Positions 9,147-17,723 of a stretch of DNA of 64,000 bases are shown one piece after another (positions within the stretch are counted from its first letter, which is position 1; each line of letters begins with the position of its first letter). Source of the DNA: Sphingobacterium sp. UBA7855 (GTDB lineage Bacteria; Bacteroidota; Bacteroidia; Sphingobacteriales; Sphingobacteriaceae); the NCBI GenBank assembly GCA_002500745.1, contig DLST01000014.1, positions 1 through 64,000 on the forward strand, written 5' to 3'. The notes beneath the pieces are model-generated. The model had not been told where the DNA came from and did not search any database. It saw only the letters and a program-made list of their open reading frames with translations. Position numbers and translations under genes: made by a program.

Positions 9147-9180
9147 AGAAAAAGCGTTAGTCTGTACTAACGCTTTTTCT
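9147..9180. terminator. Bidirectional intrinsic terminator between TRIC and def genes
   Basis: A perfect 14-bp stem (9147-9160 with 9167-9180) closes a 6-base loop and is flanked by A-rich and T-rich runs on both strands. The right arm overlaps the last codons of def. It can stop transcripts from both converging genes. Confidence 0.88.
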
Positions 9181-9748
9181 TTTGCTGTGGGAATCGCATT
9201 TTATAACCAACGCGGATATTTCCTTTCGAAATGGCATCCAGCCGACTTTTCAACATCGTTTTTTTCAACGTACTCAATTTATCGGTAAACAACTTTCCTT
9301 CAATATGATCATATTCGTGCTGAACAACACGCGCCGCCAAACCAGTGAGATCCATTTCGTGTTCCTCAAAGTTTTCATCCAGATAATTAATGCGGATATT
9401 CCGATGACGTAATACATCCTCGTTGATATCTGGGATACTTAAGCATCCTTCTCCGAAAGCCCATTTTTCACCAGACTCTTCTACCATGATGGGATTGATA
9501 AAAACCTTTTTGAACGATTGGAGCATTGCTTTATTTTCTTCATCATCTTCTGCAAAAGGGGTTGCATCGATAACGAACATACGTATAGGCAAGCCTATCT
9601 GCGGTGCCGCTAAACCAACACCATGTGCCGCATACATGGTATCAAACATGTCATCAATCAATTTCTTTAAATCAGGATAGTCTTCATCTATTTCTTCAGC
9701 GACCTTTCTTAATACAGGATCGCCATACGCCACTATCGGAAGTTTCAT
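9167..9748 (-). CDS. def: Peptide deformylase
   Basis: Removes the formyl group from the initiator methionine of new proteins in the cytoplasm. All three family motifs are present: GVGLAAPQIG (43-52), EGCLSIP with metal ligand C102, and QHEYDHIEG with ligands H144 and H148 and catalytic E145. The length of 193 residues is usual for the family, and the tail is strongly basic (QQKKKR). Upstream on the minus strand, the leader contains a 7-bp hairpin ACTCCTA/TAGGAGT at 9779-9796. Confidence 0.96.
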   Translation of the reverse strand: MKLPIVAYGDPVLRKVAEEIDEDYPDLKKLIDDMFDTMYAAHGVGLAAPQIGLPIRMFVIDATPFAEDDEENKAMLQSFKKVFINPIMVEESGEKWAFGEGCLSIPDINEDVLRHRNIRINYLDENFEEHEMDLTGLAARVVQHEYDHIEGKLFTDKLSTLKKTMLKSRLDAISKGNIRVGYKMRFPQQKKKR

Positions 9749-9778
9749 ATATAAATAATTATTTATTTAAGTGCAGAT

Positions 9779-9796
9779 ACTCCTATTTATAGGAGT
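9779..9796 (-). promoter_or_regulatory. Small hairpin in the def leader
   Basis: ACTCCTA and TAGGAGT form a 7-bp stem around a 4-base loop, about 30 bases before the def start codon. It could be an operator or an mRNA leader structure. No T run follows. Confidence 0.35.
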
Positions 9797-9982
9797 TCAT
9801 TACACGTCGTTTGTTCTTAAAGATCATTTCGTACCTAGTGAAATTTTGCACAATTAAATTTTGGTTCATGTCCGAATAATTTCTGAACCGGATTCGCTCT
9901 GCTTTTAAACTAACTAAGGATACGCTGTAGAACCATTATACGTTCGCTTACAAAGGTACGGATAATTATTAAAATCGAATAT

Positions 9983-10013
9983 TTCGTGAAGACTTCCACA
10001 AAAGTTACTTTTG
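9983..10013 (+). promoter_or_regulatory. Promoter giving a near-leaderless transcript
   Basis: TTCG (9983-9986), a weak -33 element, is followed after 19 bases by TACTTTTG (10006-10013), a match to TAnnTTTG. Only four bases separate it from the ATG at 10018, so the mRNA would have almost no leader. Confidence 0.6.
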
Positions 10014-10017
10014 TTTT

Positions 10018-10797
10018 ATGGATCCTTCGTTTTTAAATTTGTCAACGCAATTTAAGCTTAGACTTGAGCAAGCGCTTGAAGTCTCATTACAACTCTTTGA
10101 AGTTGATGGATTTATACAAATATCCTCCCTTGAATTAACAACAACCATATTGTTATACCCTAACAATAAGCCTATTAGGATCCAAACTTCCGAACCATGT
10201 ATTCATATTGATGAAGACCTATTAGCAAGCAAGTCTGAACTCATTATCAAGCGTATTGTTTCGCGAACTAAAAACAACAAATTTATCTTCGCACGCAAGA
10301 CTGTGGTGGCACGGATCGATAAAAAGACAAGCTTACAGTTCCTCGTGGAACATCATTTACAGCTTGCTCTGCCTGGTAAATATCGTTATGGACTCTTTGA
10401 GAAGGGTGAGCTTGTCGCTGTCGCTATCTTCTCTGGAGGACGCCGCATGATGGACAGGGAGGATGACTATCGTTCGTTCGAGCTTATACGCTTCTGTAAC
10501 AAAGCGGGATTTAATGTAATTGGTGGGTTAAGCAAATTGATCAAGGCTTTCTGCAAAGATTTCTCACCTGGCGATATTATGACCTTCACTGATCGCGATT
10601 GGAGTCAGCACTCCTCTCTTGAAAAAATCGGCTTTGTTGTCAAAGAAGTAACAGCTCCGATCAACTTTTGGGTAGCAGACACAAAAAGACATGTTTATCG
10701 CAATAAAGAAGAGCTAAAAGCATTAATTAAACAATATCCGTATGGCTTTCTAAAGGAAAATATGGGTAGCATCAAGATGATTTTATACATAAAATAA
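10018..10797 (+). CDS. GNAT-like protein of unknown function
   Basis: A 259-residue soluble protein. The second half has the layout of an acyltransferase-like fold: KYRYGLFEKGELVAVAIFSG, then FNVIGGLSKLIKAFC, FTDRDWSQHSSLEKIGFVV and INFWVAD. Similar segments occur in proteins from phages and homing-endonuclease contexts and in Bacteroidota genomes, usually as hypothetical proteins. The first 100 residues are not recognisable. It precedes a Gfo/Idh/MocA oxidoreductase and miaA by 65 bases, so all three may be cotranscribed; a role in RNA or nucleotide modification would fit miaA but is speculation. Confidence 0.55.
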   Translation: MDPSFLNLSTQFKLRLEQALEVSLQLFEVDGFIQISSLELTTTILLYPNNKPIRIQTSEPCIHIDEDLLASKSELIIKRIVSRTKNNKFIFARKTVVARIDKKTSLQFLVEHHLQLALPGKYRYGLFEKGELVAVAIFSGGRRMMDREDDYRSFELIRFCNKAGFNVIGGLSKLIKAFCKDFSPGDIMTFTDRDWSQHSSLEKIGFVVKEVTAPINFWVADTKRHVYRNKEELKALIKQYPYGFLKENMGSIKMILYIK

Positions 10798-10862
10798 GCT
10801 AAATTGTGTATATTGTACACTGTAAGGGTTTGAAAAATAAATAATCAAAAAATAATAACATT

Positions 10863-12035
10863 ATGAAGAGAAAACTTCGCATGGGTATGGTTGGAGGCGG
10901 TAATGATGCCTTTATTGGAGCTGTACACCGTATTGCCGCTTTTATGGATGGCAAGATTGAGTTAGTTTGTGGTGCTTTTAGTATTGATCCACAAATTTCA
11001 AAACAATCTGGAGAAGACCTATTTGTAGCACCTGAGCGTGTGTATTTAAGCTATGAGGAGATGATCGAGAAAGAATCTTTGCTTCCCGAAGGAGAGCGCA
11101 TGGATTTCGTAACGATCGTAACACCGAACTTTCTGCATTTCGCTCCCGCTAAATTAGCGCTGGAAAAAGGCTTCGATGTCGTGGTTGAGAAACCGATGAC
11201 TGTATCTGTTGAAGAGGCAAAAGAATTACAAGAAACTGTAGAGCGTACAGGCCGCACACTATGCCTTACACATACTTATTCTGGCTATCCGATGGTTAAA
11301 CAAGCAAAAGCGATGGTCAAAGAAGGTCACTTCGGAAAGATCAGAAAAATTGTTGTTGAATACCCTCAAGGTTGGTTAAGCCGCTTAACAGAACGCGAAG
11401 GTAATGCTGGTGCTGCTTGGCGCGCAGATCCAAAACGTTCTGGTAAATCGTTGGTTATGGGCGATATCGGCACACATGCTGCGCATTTAGCAGAATATGT
11501 ATCTGGTTTGAAAATCGAAGAATTATGTGCGGACCTCACAACATTTGTTGAAGGCCGTCTATTAGATGACGATGGTTCGGTACTTTTACGTTTTGAAAAT
11601 GGAGCAAAAGGTGTATTGATGGCCTCCCAAATTTCAGCTGGAGAAGAAAATGCCGTTCGCATCCGCATCTATGGTGAAAAAGGTGGATTGGAATGGGCTA
11701 ATGAAGATCCTAACAATTTGATCATTAAAATGCTTGATCAACCGCGTCAGCTTTATCGTACAGGAAATGCATATGGTGCTCCCTATACATTAAGTTCGTT
11801 TGCAACACACAACACCCGTGTCCCGGCTGGTCACCCGGAAGGTTTATTGGAATCATTTGCAAATATCTATCGTAATTTTGCTGCGACTGTGACTGCAAAA
11901 CGTGAAGGAAAAAATCCTACTCCTGAACAACAAGATTTTCCAACAGTATATGATGGCGTAAGAGGTATGGCTTTTATCGATACTGTCGTAAAAAATAACG
12001 AAGGAACAGAAAAATGGACTAAATTTGTTCTGTGA
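10863..12035 (+). CDS. Gfo/Idh/MocA family oxidoreductase
   Basis: A 390-residue NAD(P)-dependent sugar or inositol dehydrogenase relative. The N-terminus MGMVGGGNDAFIGAVHR is the dinucleotide-binding Rossmann loop. VVEKPMT carries the family EKP lysine, and GDIGTHAAHLAEYVSG contains the conserved histidine of the catalytic region. It lacks a signal peptide, so it acts in the cytoplasm. The substrate cannot be told from sequence. Its TGA stop overlaps the GTG start of miaA by four bases, which implies translational coupling. Confidence 0.88.
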   Translation: MKRKLRMGMVGGGNDAFIGAVHRIAAFMDGKIELVCGAFSIDPQISKQSGEDLFVAPERVYLSYEEMIEKESLLPEGERMDFVTIVTPNFLHFAPAKLALEKGFDVVVEKPMTVSVEEAKELQETVERTGRTLCLTHTYSGYPMVKQAKAMVKEGHFGKIRKIVVEYPQGWLSRLTEREGNAGAAWRADPKRSGKSLVMGDIGTHAAHLAEYVSGLKIEELCADLTTFVEGRLLDDDGSVLLRFENGAKGVLMASQISAGEENAVRIRIYGEKGGLEWANEDPNNLIIKMLDQPRQLYRTGNAYGAPYTLSSFATHNTRVPAGHPEGLLESFANIYRNFAATVTAKREGKNPTPEQQDFPTVYDGVRGMAFIDTVVKNNEGTEKWTKFVL

Positions 12036-12931
12036 TAGACAGATTAAATCCTATACTTTCTCTTTTGGAGCAGCAGGCTGTTCCAAAGGAGAAAGTTATC
12101 GTTATCTTAGGGCCTACAGCTTCTGGAAAAACCAAACTTGCCGTCCAACTGGCCCAACACATTGATGCTGAAATCATCAGTGCTGATTCACGCCAAATCT
12201 ATCGAAGAATGGACATCGGTACGGGAAAAGACCTATCGGAATACCAAGATATTCCCTATCATCTTATCGACATACATGAACCGGGAAGACGCTACAATCT
12301 CGGAAATTTTATTGCTGACTTCCGTAAAGCCCAACAATCCATTCTAGAAAAGGGAAAACATACCATCCTGTGTGGTGGTACTGGTTTATATATTCAAAGT
12401 GTAATCCAAGAAAATCCCTATGCGCTGATCCCATCAATCGAAGGCTTCAAGGAGTCATTACTTGCATATCCCGAGACGGAGCTGTTAGCGCGTCTTCAGG
12501 AATATACACTACCTGTGAACTTTCAAATCGATCTTTCGACTAAAAAACGTATCATCCGAGCAATAGAAATATTAGCGTTTTTAGAGAATCACCCCGATCA
12601 CATCGTGCAGCAACAAGCAGTAGATAGCATTGTTATCGGATTAAATCCGCCTGTGGAAACTAGACGTTCGCACATTAGCCAACGACTAGAACAACGGTTG
12701 AAAGAAGGCTTTTTAGAAGAAGTGGAGAAATTATTGGCCGAAGGAATCACACACGAGCAACTGCAGTATTATGGTCTGGAATATAAATATGCCTCGCTAC
12801 ATCTGCTTGGACAGCTCGATTACACTGCTTTCACCACAAAACTGGAGACCGAAATACACCGCTATGCTAAACGGCAAATGACTTATTTCCGTAAAATGGA
12901 AAAAGATGGCATAATGATCCATTGGGTTTAA
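12032..12931 (+). CDS. miaA: tRNA dimethylallyltransferase
   Basis: Adds an isopentenyl group to A37 of tRNAs that read codons starting with U. The P-loop GPTASGKT (residues 27-34), ISADSRQIYRRMDIGTGK and CGGTGLYIQSV are characteristic. The C-terminal YYGLEYKYASLHL and RYAKRQMTYFRK segments match the tRNA-binding part. At 299 residues it is normal in length. It begins with GTG at 12032 inside the stop of the upstream oxidoreductase gene (GTGA overlap). The middle insertion seems shorter and more divergent than in E. coli MiaA. Confidence 0.93.
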   Translation: MIDRLNPILSLLEQQAVPKEKVIVILGPTASGKTKLAVQLAQHIDAEIISADSRQIYRRMDIGTGKDLSEYQDIPYHLIDIHEPGRRYNLGNFIADFRKAQQSILEKGKHTILCGGTGLYIQSVIQENPYALIPSIEGFKESLLAYPETELLARLQEYTLPVNFQIDLSTKKRIIRAIEILAFLENHPDHIVQQQAVDSIVIGLNPPVETRRSHISQRLEQRLKEGFLEEVEKLLAEGITHEQLQYYGLEYKYASLHLLGQLDYTAFTTKLETEIHRYAKRQMTYFRKMEKDGIMIHWV

Positions 12932-12962
12932 AAACAGACAAATAGAAGCCGTATAGAAACAA

Positions 12963-12992
12963 AAAAGGGCTAGTATCTCTACTAACCCTTTT
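12963..12992. terminator. Bidirectional terminator between miaA and RNase G gene
   Basis: A 13-bp stem with one C-A mismatch (12963-12975 with 12980-12992) and a TCTC loop, with A-rich and T-rich flanks. It lies between two converging genes and suits both. Confidence 0.82.
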
Positions 12993-13008
12993 CGTTAATC
13001 TCTTTCTA

Positions 13009-14562
13009 TTATAACTTGATTTCTTCATCCTTCGCATTGAAGAAATGGAATTCAGTTAGGTAATATGACGTCATTGGATTTACTTTAATCCATTTTCCGT
13101 ACTTCATGAACCATTTCATTCTTTTAGAAATCAAACCAGACTTAATGTAGGCGTCTATATAAGGGTGAACACATAAGGTCACCTTTTTTTCGTTTTGTTC
13201 TTGAAGAATAAATTTCAAATTATTTTCAATATCATCCATCACGACAATACTTGATCGGATCTCACCTGTCCCATCACAAGCCGGACATTTTTCGTTTGTG
13301 ACAATATTCATTTCAGGTCTGACACGCTGACGTGTAATTTGTACCAATCCAAATTTACTTGGTGGTAAAATCGTATGTCTTGCTCTATCCGACGCCATAC
13401 ATTCTTTTAAGAACGTATACAGCTCTTTTCGATGATTGGGTTTATGCATATCGATAAAATCGATGACTACAATTCCGCCCATATCACGTAAACGCAGCTG
13501 TCGCGCAATTTCTTTTGCTGCTTCCATGTTGACCAGCAATGCATTGTCTTCCTGATTCTCCTTATTAGCGGAGCGGTTACCACTGTTGACATCGATAACA
13601 TGTAAGGCTTCGGTATGCTCAATAACGAGATACGCACCACCTGGTAATGTTACCGTTTTGCCAAAAGCTGCCTTGATTTGCTTTTCAACTCCAAAATGAT
13701 CAAAAATTGGCTCTTTATGTTTGTAAAGCTTGACAATTTTCTCCAAATCTGGAGAGATATCGTGTATATATGATTTTGTTTCTTCGAATATCGAAGGATC
13801 ATTAACATAAATATGCGAAAACTCGTCGGTCAAAATATCCCGTAGAATAGTGGATGCACGATCCATTTCTCCAAGAACCTTTTGCGGCGGTTCAGCACTA
13901 CGAAGACGTTTGGTAAATAGCTCCCATTTTGAGATCAGGTCCAATAAGTCGCGTTGTAGTTCTTCGACCCCCTTACCTTCAGACACTGTACGGATAATCA
14001 CGCCAAAATTTGATGGCTTAATCCCTTCGACAATCTTCTTGAGGCGGTTGCGCTCGTTACTACCTTTGATACGCTTGGAAATGGAAACAGTACTTGAGAA
14101 AGGTACCAGAACGACAAAACGACCTGCTATTGAAAGGTCTGAACTCAGACGCGGTCCTTTTGTTGAAATGGGTTCTTTGGCGATTTGTACTGGCACGAGC
14201 ATATTTTTGCTCAAGACATCAGAGATCTTACCAGCTTTATCGATATCCTTTTCAAGTTTTAAACTATTGAGCAGTTTCTCTTGATAACTGCCATTCTTTA
14301 CTATACGGGTAAGCTTTAGCAAAGATTGAACTTGAGGACCCAAATCTAAATAATGTAGAAAAGCATCCTTTTCGTAGCCTACATCTACGAATGCTGCATT
14401 AAGCCCTGGCATAATTCGCTTAATACGTCCGAGATAGATATCTCCAACGGCGAAGTTATTATTTGCGGGCTCACGGTTAAGTTCAACAAGCTGCTTATCT
14501 TGAAGTAAAGCAATAGTTACCCCTTTATCAGGAGTTGAATCGATAATTAATTCCTTTACCAA
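13009..14562 (-). CDS. rng: Ribonuclease E/G family endoribonuclease
   Basis: Single-strand-specific endonuclease for rRNA maturation and mRNA decay. The N-terminal S1-like RNA-binding domain spans about residues 36-130 (VGDIYLGRIKRIMPGLNAAFVDVG). The catalytic metal-binding aspartates lie in ALHVIDVNSGNR and IVVIDFIDMH. Near the C-terminus, CPACDGTGE is the zinc-link motif for dimerisation. At 517 residues it has the RNase G size, with no RNase E scaffold tail. The start codon appears to be TTG at 14562, agreeing with the MVKELIIDS N-terminus of relatives. A terminator-like hairpin upstream separates it from the HU-TPR-small protein operon. Confidence 0.92.
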   Translation of the reverse strand: MVKELIIDSTPDKGVTIALLQDKQLVELNREPANNNFAVGDIYLGRIKRIMPGLNAAFVDVGYEKDAFLHYLDLGPQVQSLLKLTRIVKNGSYQEKLLNSLKLEKDIDKAGKISDVLSKNMLVPVQIAKEPISTKGPRLSSDLSIAGRFVVLVPFSSTVSISKRIKGSNERNRLKKIVEGIKPSNFGVIIRTVSEGKGVEELQRDLLDLISKWELFTKRLRSAEPPQKVLGEMDRASTILRDILTDEFSHIYVNDPSIFEETKSYIHDISPDLEKIVKLYKHKEPIFDHFGVEKQIKAAFGKTVTLPGGAYLVIEHTEALHVIDVNSGNRSANKENQEDNALLVNMEAAKEIARQLRLRDMGGIVVIDFIDMHKPNHRKELYTFLKECMASDRARHTILPPSKFGLVQITRQRVRPEMNIVTNEKCPACDGTGEIRSSIVVMDDIENNLKFILQEQNEKKVTLCVHPYIDAYIKSGLISKRMKWFMKYGKWIKVNPMTSYYLTEFHFFNAKDEEIKL

Positions 14563-14639
14563 AAGCTACTCATTTTTGATACCTATGCAATATCCTATCG
14601 CAATCTTTGGTATCCGATTAAACATTTAAAGAACGTTGT

Positions 14640-14690
14640 TACGAAAAAAACAATCTACATACCCTTCACAGATATGTAGATCGTTTCGTA
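14640..14690 (-). terminator. Intrinsic terminator of the HU-TPR-small protein operon
   Basis: On the minus strand the arms ATCTACATA and TATGTAGAT pair around an 11-base loop and are followed by TG and seven T. Further pairing of TACGAAA with TTTCGTA extends the structure. It lies downstream of the 29-residue gene and ahead of the RNase G gene. Confidence 0.7.
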
Positions 14691-14739
14691 AAGCTATCTC
14701 AGCAAAATGGGCCAAGATATTTAAAAGCTCATCACAAGA

Positions 14740-14829
14740 CTATTTTTTCTTGTGTCTATTTTTTCTTAAACGTTTTTTACGTTTGTGAGTAGCCATTTTG
14801 TGTCTTTTTCTTTTTTTTCCGCTTGGCAT
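14740..14829 (-). CDS. 29-residue highly basic AURKAIP1/COX24-like protein
   Basis: A tiny gene too short for routine ORF calling. It encodes 29 residues beginning MPSGKKRKRHKMATHKRKK and ending RHKKK; about 60% are K, R or H. Proteins of this sequence type recur in Bacteroidota and resemble the AURKAIP1/COX24 domain, which in mitochondria is ribosomal protein mS38. I infer a ribosome-associated protein. It lies 37 bases after the TPR gene and before a terminator, in the order HU, TPR, this gene. Confidence that it is real is high because of the composition and the well-placed ATG and stop. Confidence 0.85.
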   Translation of the reverse strand: MPSGKKRKRHKMATHKRKKRLRKNRHKKK

Positions 14830-14866
14830 AGCTAAATTTTTTAATGATTATAAAATAATAAATTAA

Positions 14867-15703
14867 TTACTTGCTCAATTCAGCAATCTTTCGATCAATG
14901 AATTGTGATAGGGAAGGATCGGCTGCCAGTTCCTTACTTTTTTGAAAAGCAGTCACAGCTTCCTTTTTCATCCCAATATTTTCGTAGCCCGTGGCTAAGT
15001 AAAAGTATGACTCGGCATCGGGTTTTTGATCGATAACGGTCTTAAAACGCTCGATAGCTTTGTCAAACTGACGGGACTGTAATGAAAACAATCCCAAAGT
15101 TTTATTTGCTTCTAAATTTTTAGGATCTGCAGCAATGACTTCCCGCAATAAGGCAATACCTGCCATGGGATTATTCGTTCCCGATACCATTGCGGCACCT
15201 AATCCTGTTTTTGCTTCCAAACTACTTGTATTCGCTTTTAACGCCGCCTCATAAGCATGAATAGCATTTTGATTCAACGCGTGCGACAAAGTAGAATCTT
15301 GCAAATTTGTATAAGCAGCACGATATGCGTTACCTGCTTTCAACCAATACTCAAACTTGGGTGAAACCTTTGCCATTTCCTCATACACGAAAGCCTGAGG
15401 GGCTGGTTTAGCAACATCATCCCACTTATCTGCCAACTGTTGCAACAGCTTTATCTTATCCTCTCCAGAAGCTTTTGCAACTTGGCCCTCAATATCGGAA
15501 ATTTCTTTGACTAAACTAGCATCTAAACCTTGTTTTGTCATCGAAGATATATTTTCCAAATTTATTTCATTGGAAGGCTTCGATTCAGATGCTGCAGCAG
15601 TTTGTTTTTCTTTGTTCACCAAACCTTTAATAGGCTGCGCCAAAAGCACAGCAACCAAGGCTACTACTGATCCTATTACTATTATCTGTTTGGTTTTTGC
15701 CAT
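14867..15703 (-). CDS. Membrane-anchored TPR-repeat protein
   Basis: The 278-residue protein has an N-terminal hydrophobic anchor (IIVIGSVVALVAVLLA, about residues 7-22) and then an alanine- and lysine-rich region. At least three tetratricopeptide repeats follow from about 130 to 270, for example AIHAYEAALKANTSSLEAKTG, LEANKTLGLFSLQSRQFDKAI and AESYFYLATGYENIGMKKEA. TPRs bind other proteins; the partner is unknown. It follows the HU gene by 18 bases and precedes the 29-residue basic gene, forming an operon. This HU-TPR-rng neighbourhood appears familiar from related genomes, though I could not check it. Confidence 0.85.
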   Translation of the reverse strand: MAKTKQIIVIGSVVALVAVLLAQPIKGLVNKEKQTAAASESKPSNEINLENISSMTKQGLDASLVKEISDIEGQVAKASGEDKIKLLQQLADKWDDVAKPAPQAFVYEEMAKVSPKFEYWLKAGNAYRAAYTNLQDSTLSHALNQNAIHAYEAALKANTSSLEAKTGLGAAMVSGTNNPMAGIALLREVIAADPKNLEANKTLGLFSLQSRQFDKAIERFKTVIDQKPDAESYFYLATGYENIGMKKEAVTAFQKSKELAADPSLSQFIDRKIAELSK

Positions 15704-15721
15704 ATTAATCTATTTTAAAGA

Positions 15722-16006
15722 TTATTTATTGCCATTCTTTACTTTCTCTACGAAAATTTTAGCTGGCTTGAAACTAGGAACAAAGTGTTCAGGGATAATG
15801 ATTGCTGTATTTTTTGAAATGTTTCTTGCAGTCTTCTCAGCTCTTTTTTTGACTACGAAGCTCCCAAAACCTCTTACATATACATTTTCTCCTCCGATCA
15901 TTGCGTTTTTGACAACTTTAAAGAACGCCTCTACGGTTTCTTGAACATCTACCTTCTCTAAGCCAGTTTTGGTAGAGATCTCTGCAATAATTTCTGCTTT
16001 AGTCAT
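15722..16006 (-). CDS. HU/IHF family DNA-binding protein
   Basis: A 94-residue nucleoid protein. It starts with MTKAEIIAEISTKTGLEKVD, the usual HU helix pair. The DNA-binding arm region reads GFGSFVVKKRAEKTARNISK, followed by IIPEHFVPSFKPAKIF, where the proline at the arm tip and the FKPAK tail are typical. Dimers bend DNA and organise the nucleoid. It is the first gene of the operon with the TPR protein and the 29-residue basic protein. Confidence 0.95.
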   Translation of the reverse strand: MTKAEIIAEISTKTGLEKVDVQETVEAFFKVVKNAMIGGENVYVRGFGSFVVKKRAEKTARNISKNTAIIIPEHFVPSFKPAKIFVEKVKNGNK

Positions 16007-16254
16007 ATCTATTTTACTGTAATTATTTATTTTTCAACCCTTAAGCCAACTAATGTTTGGGGATGCAAAAGTATTGTTTTAAAATGAGTAATGGAAATTA
16101 TTTAAATACTTTTTTGATAAATAAGCTTCCAAAAGCCAAACATTTACAATCATTTAACGAGACCCTAGATTTCTTCAACCACTAAAATAAACTCCAAAAA
16201 TAAAAACAATTAGCTAATTTACAAGATGTTGACTCTATAGTTGTGCGATAAAAT

Positions 16255-17301
16255 TCAATTTATGCCAATAGCATGACTTAGCCGATCCAAATCCGCTTCA
16301 GTATGATGTGCATTCACCACAATACGGTTCAATAGCGGGTCTGTAGCAAGCGGATAGGGAAAACTTGAAACCAATATACCTGATGCCATTAGTCTTTCAT
16401 AAAGGTTGATATCCTTTGATGAAAAGACAGGAAAATTGGGCACAGCATTTAATCTGAACATTATACGTGCATTGAAATAACTGCTGTTGTATTGCATTTT
16501 TTCGAATTGCCGTAAATAGATCTCCTCTCCATGTACAAATGCATATAAGCTCGCGGGTGAACTCGGAGATGCACCGGTATAAAAATTAGATTTTTTTAGG
16601 TTTTGGATGCGCTCCTCATCTGCAAGAATCAACCCAGCATCTGTTGCCAGACCTTTCGCTAATGAAGCCACAACAATCAGTTCAATATTAGCCAAATTAA
16701 AACGGCTCTTATTGAACGAAATGCCATTTTTTCGTATAACACCAATTCCATGAGAATCGTCCAGCAACAACAACACACGCTTGCTTGGATCAATCTGTGC
16801 AAAGACAGTAAAGTCATAAATTTCCGGCTTCATATTATCGAGACTGTTGCTGACAATAATAAACGATTTTTGCGACGATTGGTTAATATATGCAACTGCA
16901 GAATTGGCCCAGTCATTAAAACTTCCCGCTACGTCTGGTTTTTCGTCTAACCACAGCGAGGGGTGACAGGAGGGGGCGTACAGCATTTCTCCTTCGCCGG
17001 CCAATGTTTTAATCAAAAACTGAGTAGCCAGATATCCACTGGAGAGCAATAAGCTCGCTTCAAAATCAAAACGCCTTGCCGCATATTCTTCAGCTTGATG
17101 AAATATGGCCTGTTGCACATTATTATTTCGTGAAGTGCCGTTGTTGATACCATACCGCTGTATACCTTCTATGAAAATAGACGTATAGGCTTTATCTGTT
17201 GCCAGCCCAAGATAGGAAGTTCCACCAAAAAAAAGATATTCTTTGTCATCGACTGTGATAAGCCGACCTGTTGGTTGTTCTAAACGCGTAAAATTATCCA
17301 T
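16255..17301 (-). CDS. PLP-dependent alpha-oxoamine synthase-like enzyme
   Basis: A 348-residue fold-type I PLP enzyme resembling 8-amino-7-oxononanoate synthase (BioF). FFGGTSYLGLAT and GINNGTSRNN match the N-terminal substrate region. LLLLDDSHGIGV contains the Asp and His that contact PLP, and ASLAKGLATDAGLI holds the Schiff-base lysine. It is somewhat shorter than BioF (about 385). No other biotin gene is nearby, so the acyl-CoA and amino acid substrates are uncertain; relatives include KBL and serine palmitoyltransferase. The gene stands alone, divergent from the TonB receptor. Confidence 0.75.
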   Translation of the reverse strand: MDNFTRLEQPTGRLITVDDKEYLFFGGTSYLGLATDKAYTSIFIEGIQRYGINNGTSRNNNVQQAIFHQAEEYAARRFDFEASLLLSSGYLATQFLIKTLAGEGEMLYAPSCHPSLWLDEKPDVAGSFNDWANSAVAYINQSSQKSFIIVSNSLDNMKPEIYDFTVFAQIDPSKRVLLLLDDSHGIGVIRKNGISFNKSRFNLANIELIVVASLAKGLATDAGLILADEERIQNLKKSNFYTGASPSSPASLYAFVHGEEIYLRQFEKMQYNSSYFNARIMFRLNAVPNFPVFSSKDINLYERLMASGILVSSFPYPLATDPLLNRIVVNAHHTEADLDRLSHAIGIN

Positions 17302-17723
17302 GTTGGTGTTACCGATTCTCTTGCTCTGCGAGCCTGCGCTTCGCGACTTACGATATATTATGTATTAATCAAAAAAGCTATAATATTTTCGAAAGCAAGT
17401 TTAAAATAATTGCTCGTCCCCATTTCTCCATTTAGCTTATAAAGTGGTAACTGTGTGGGCTGTTTCAAGTGGTACATCATAGCCGTTAAGAATTTCAACA
17501 CAGTCAACATTCGTACAGCATACAAACGGTCATTTAAAATAGTTATTCGTATTTTCTTGTCTTAAATTATACCTTAAACTGCTTTTATCAAACATTGCTT
17601 TTCGGCACCAATTTACAGTATAAAATTGGGTTCCCTCAATTCATCATGATATTTTGACATTTCGTCCACTCTTTTTCGCAGGAACACTTACAGCCGCGGA
17701 TATTTGAATAAAATTAAAGAAAA
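17302..17723. other. Divergent intergenic region
   Basis: About 420 bases between two divergent genes. I see no ORF, RNA gene or strong hairpin. GCGAGCCTGCGCTTCGCGAC near 17328-17347 is a GC-rich island with self-complementary parts. Promoters for both genes must lie here, but no complete -33/-7 pair stands out. Confidence 0.4.

Noticed and set aside
16255..17301. Calling this gene bioF
   Set aside because: Motifs fit the wider alpha-oxoamine synthase family; no biotin genes are nearby and the length is short.
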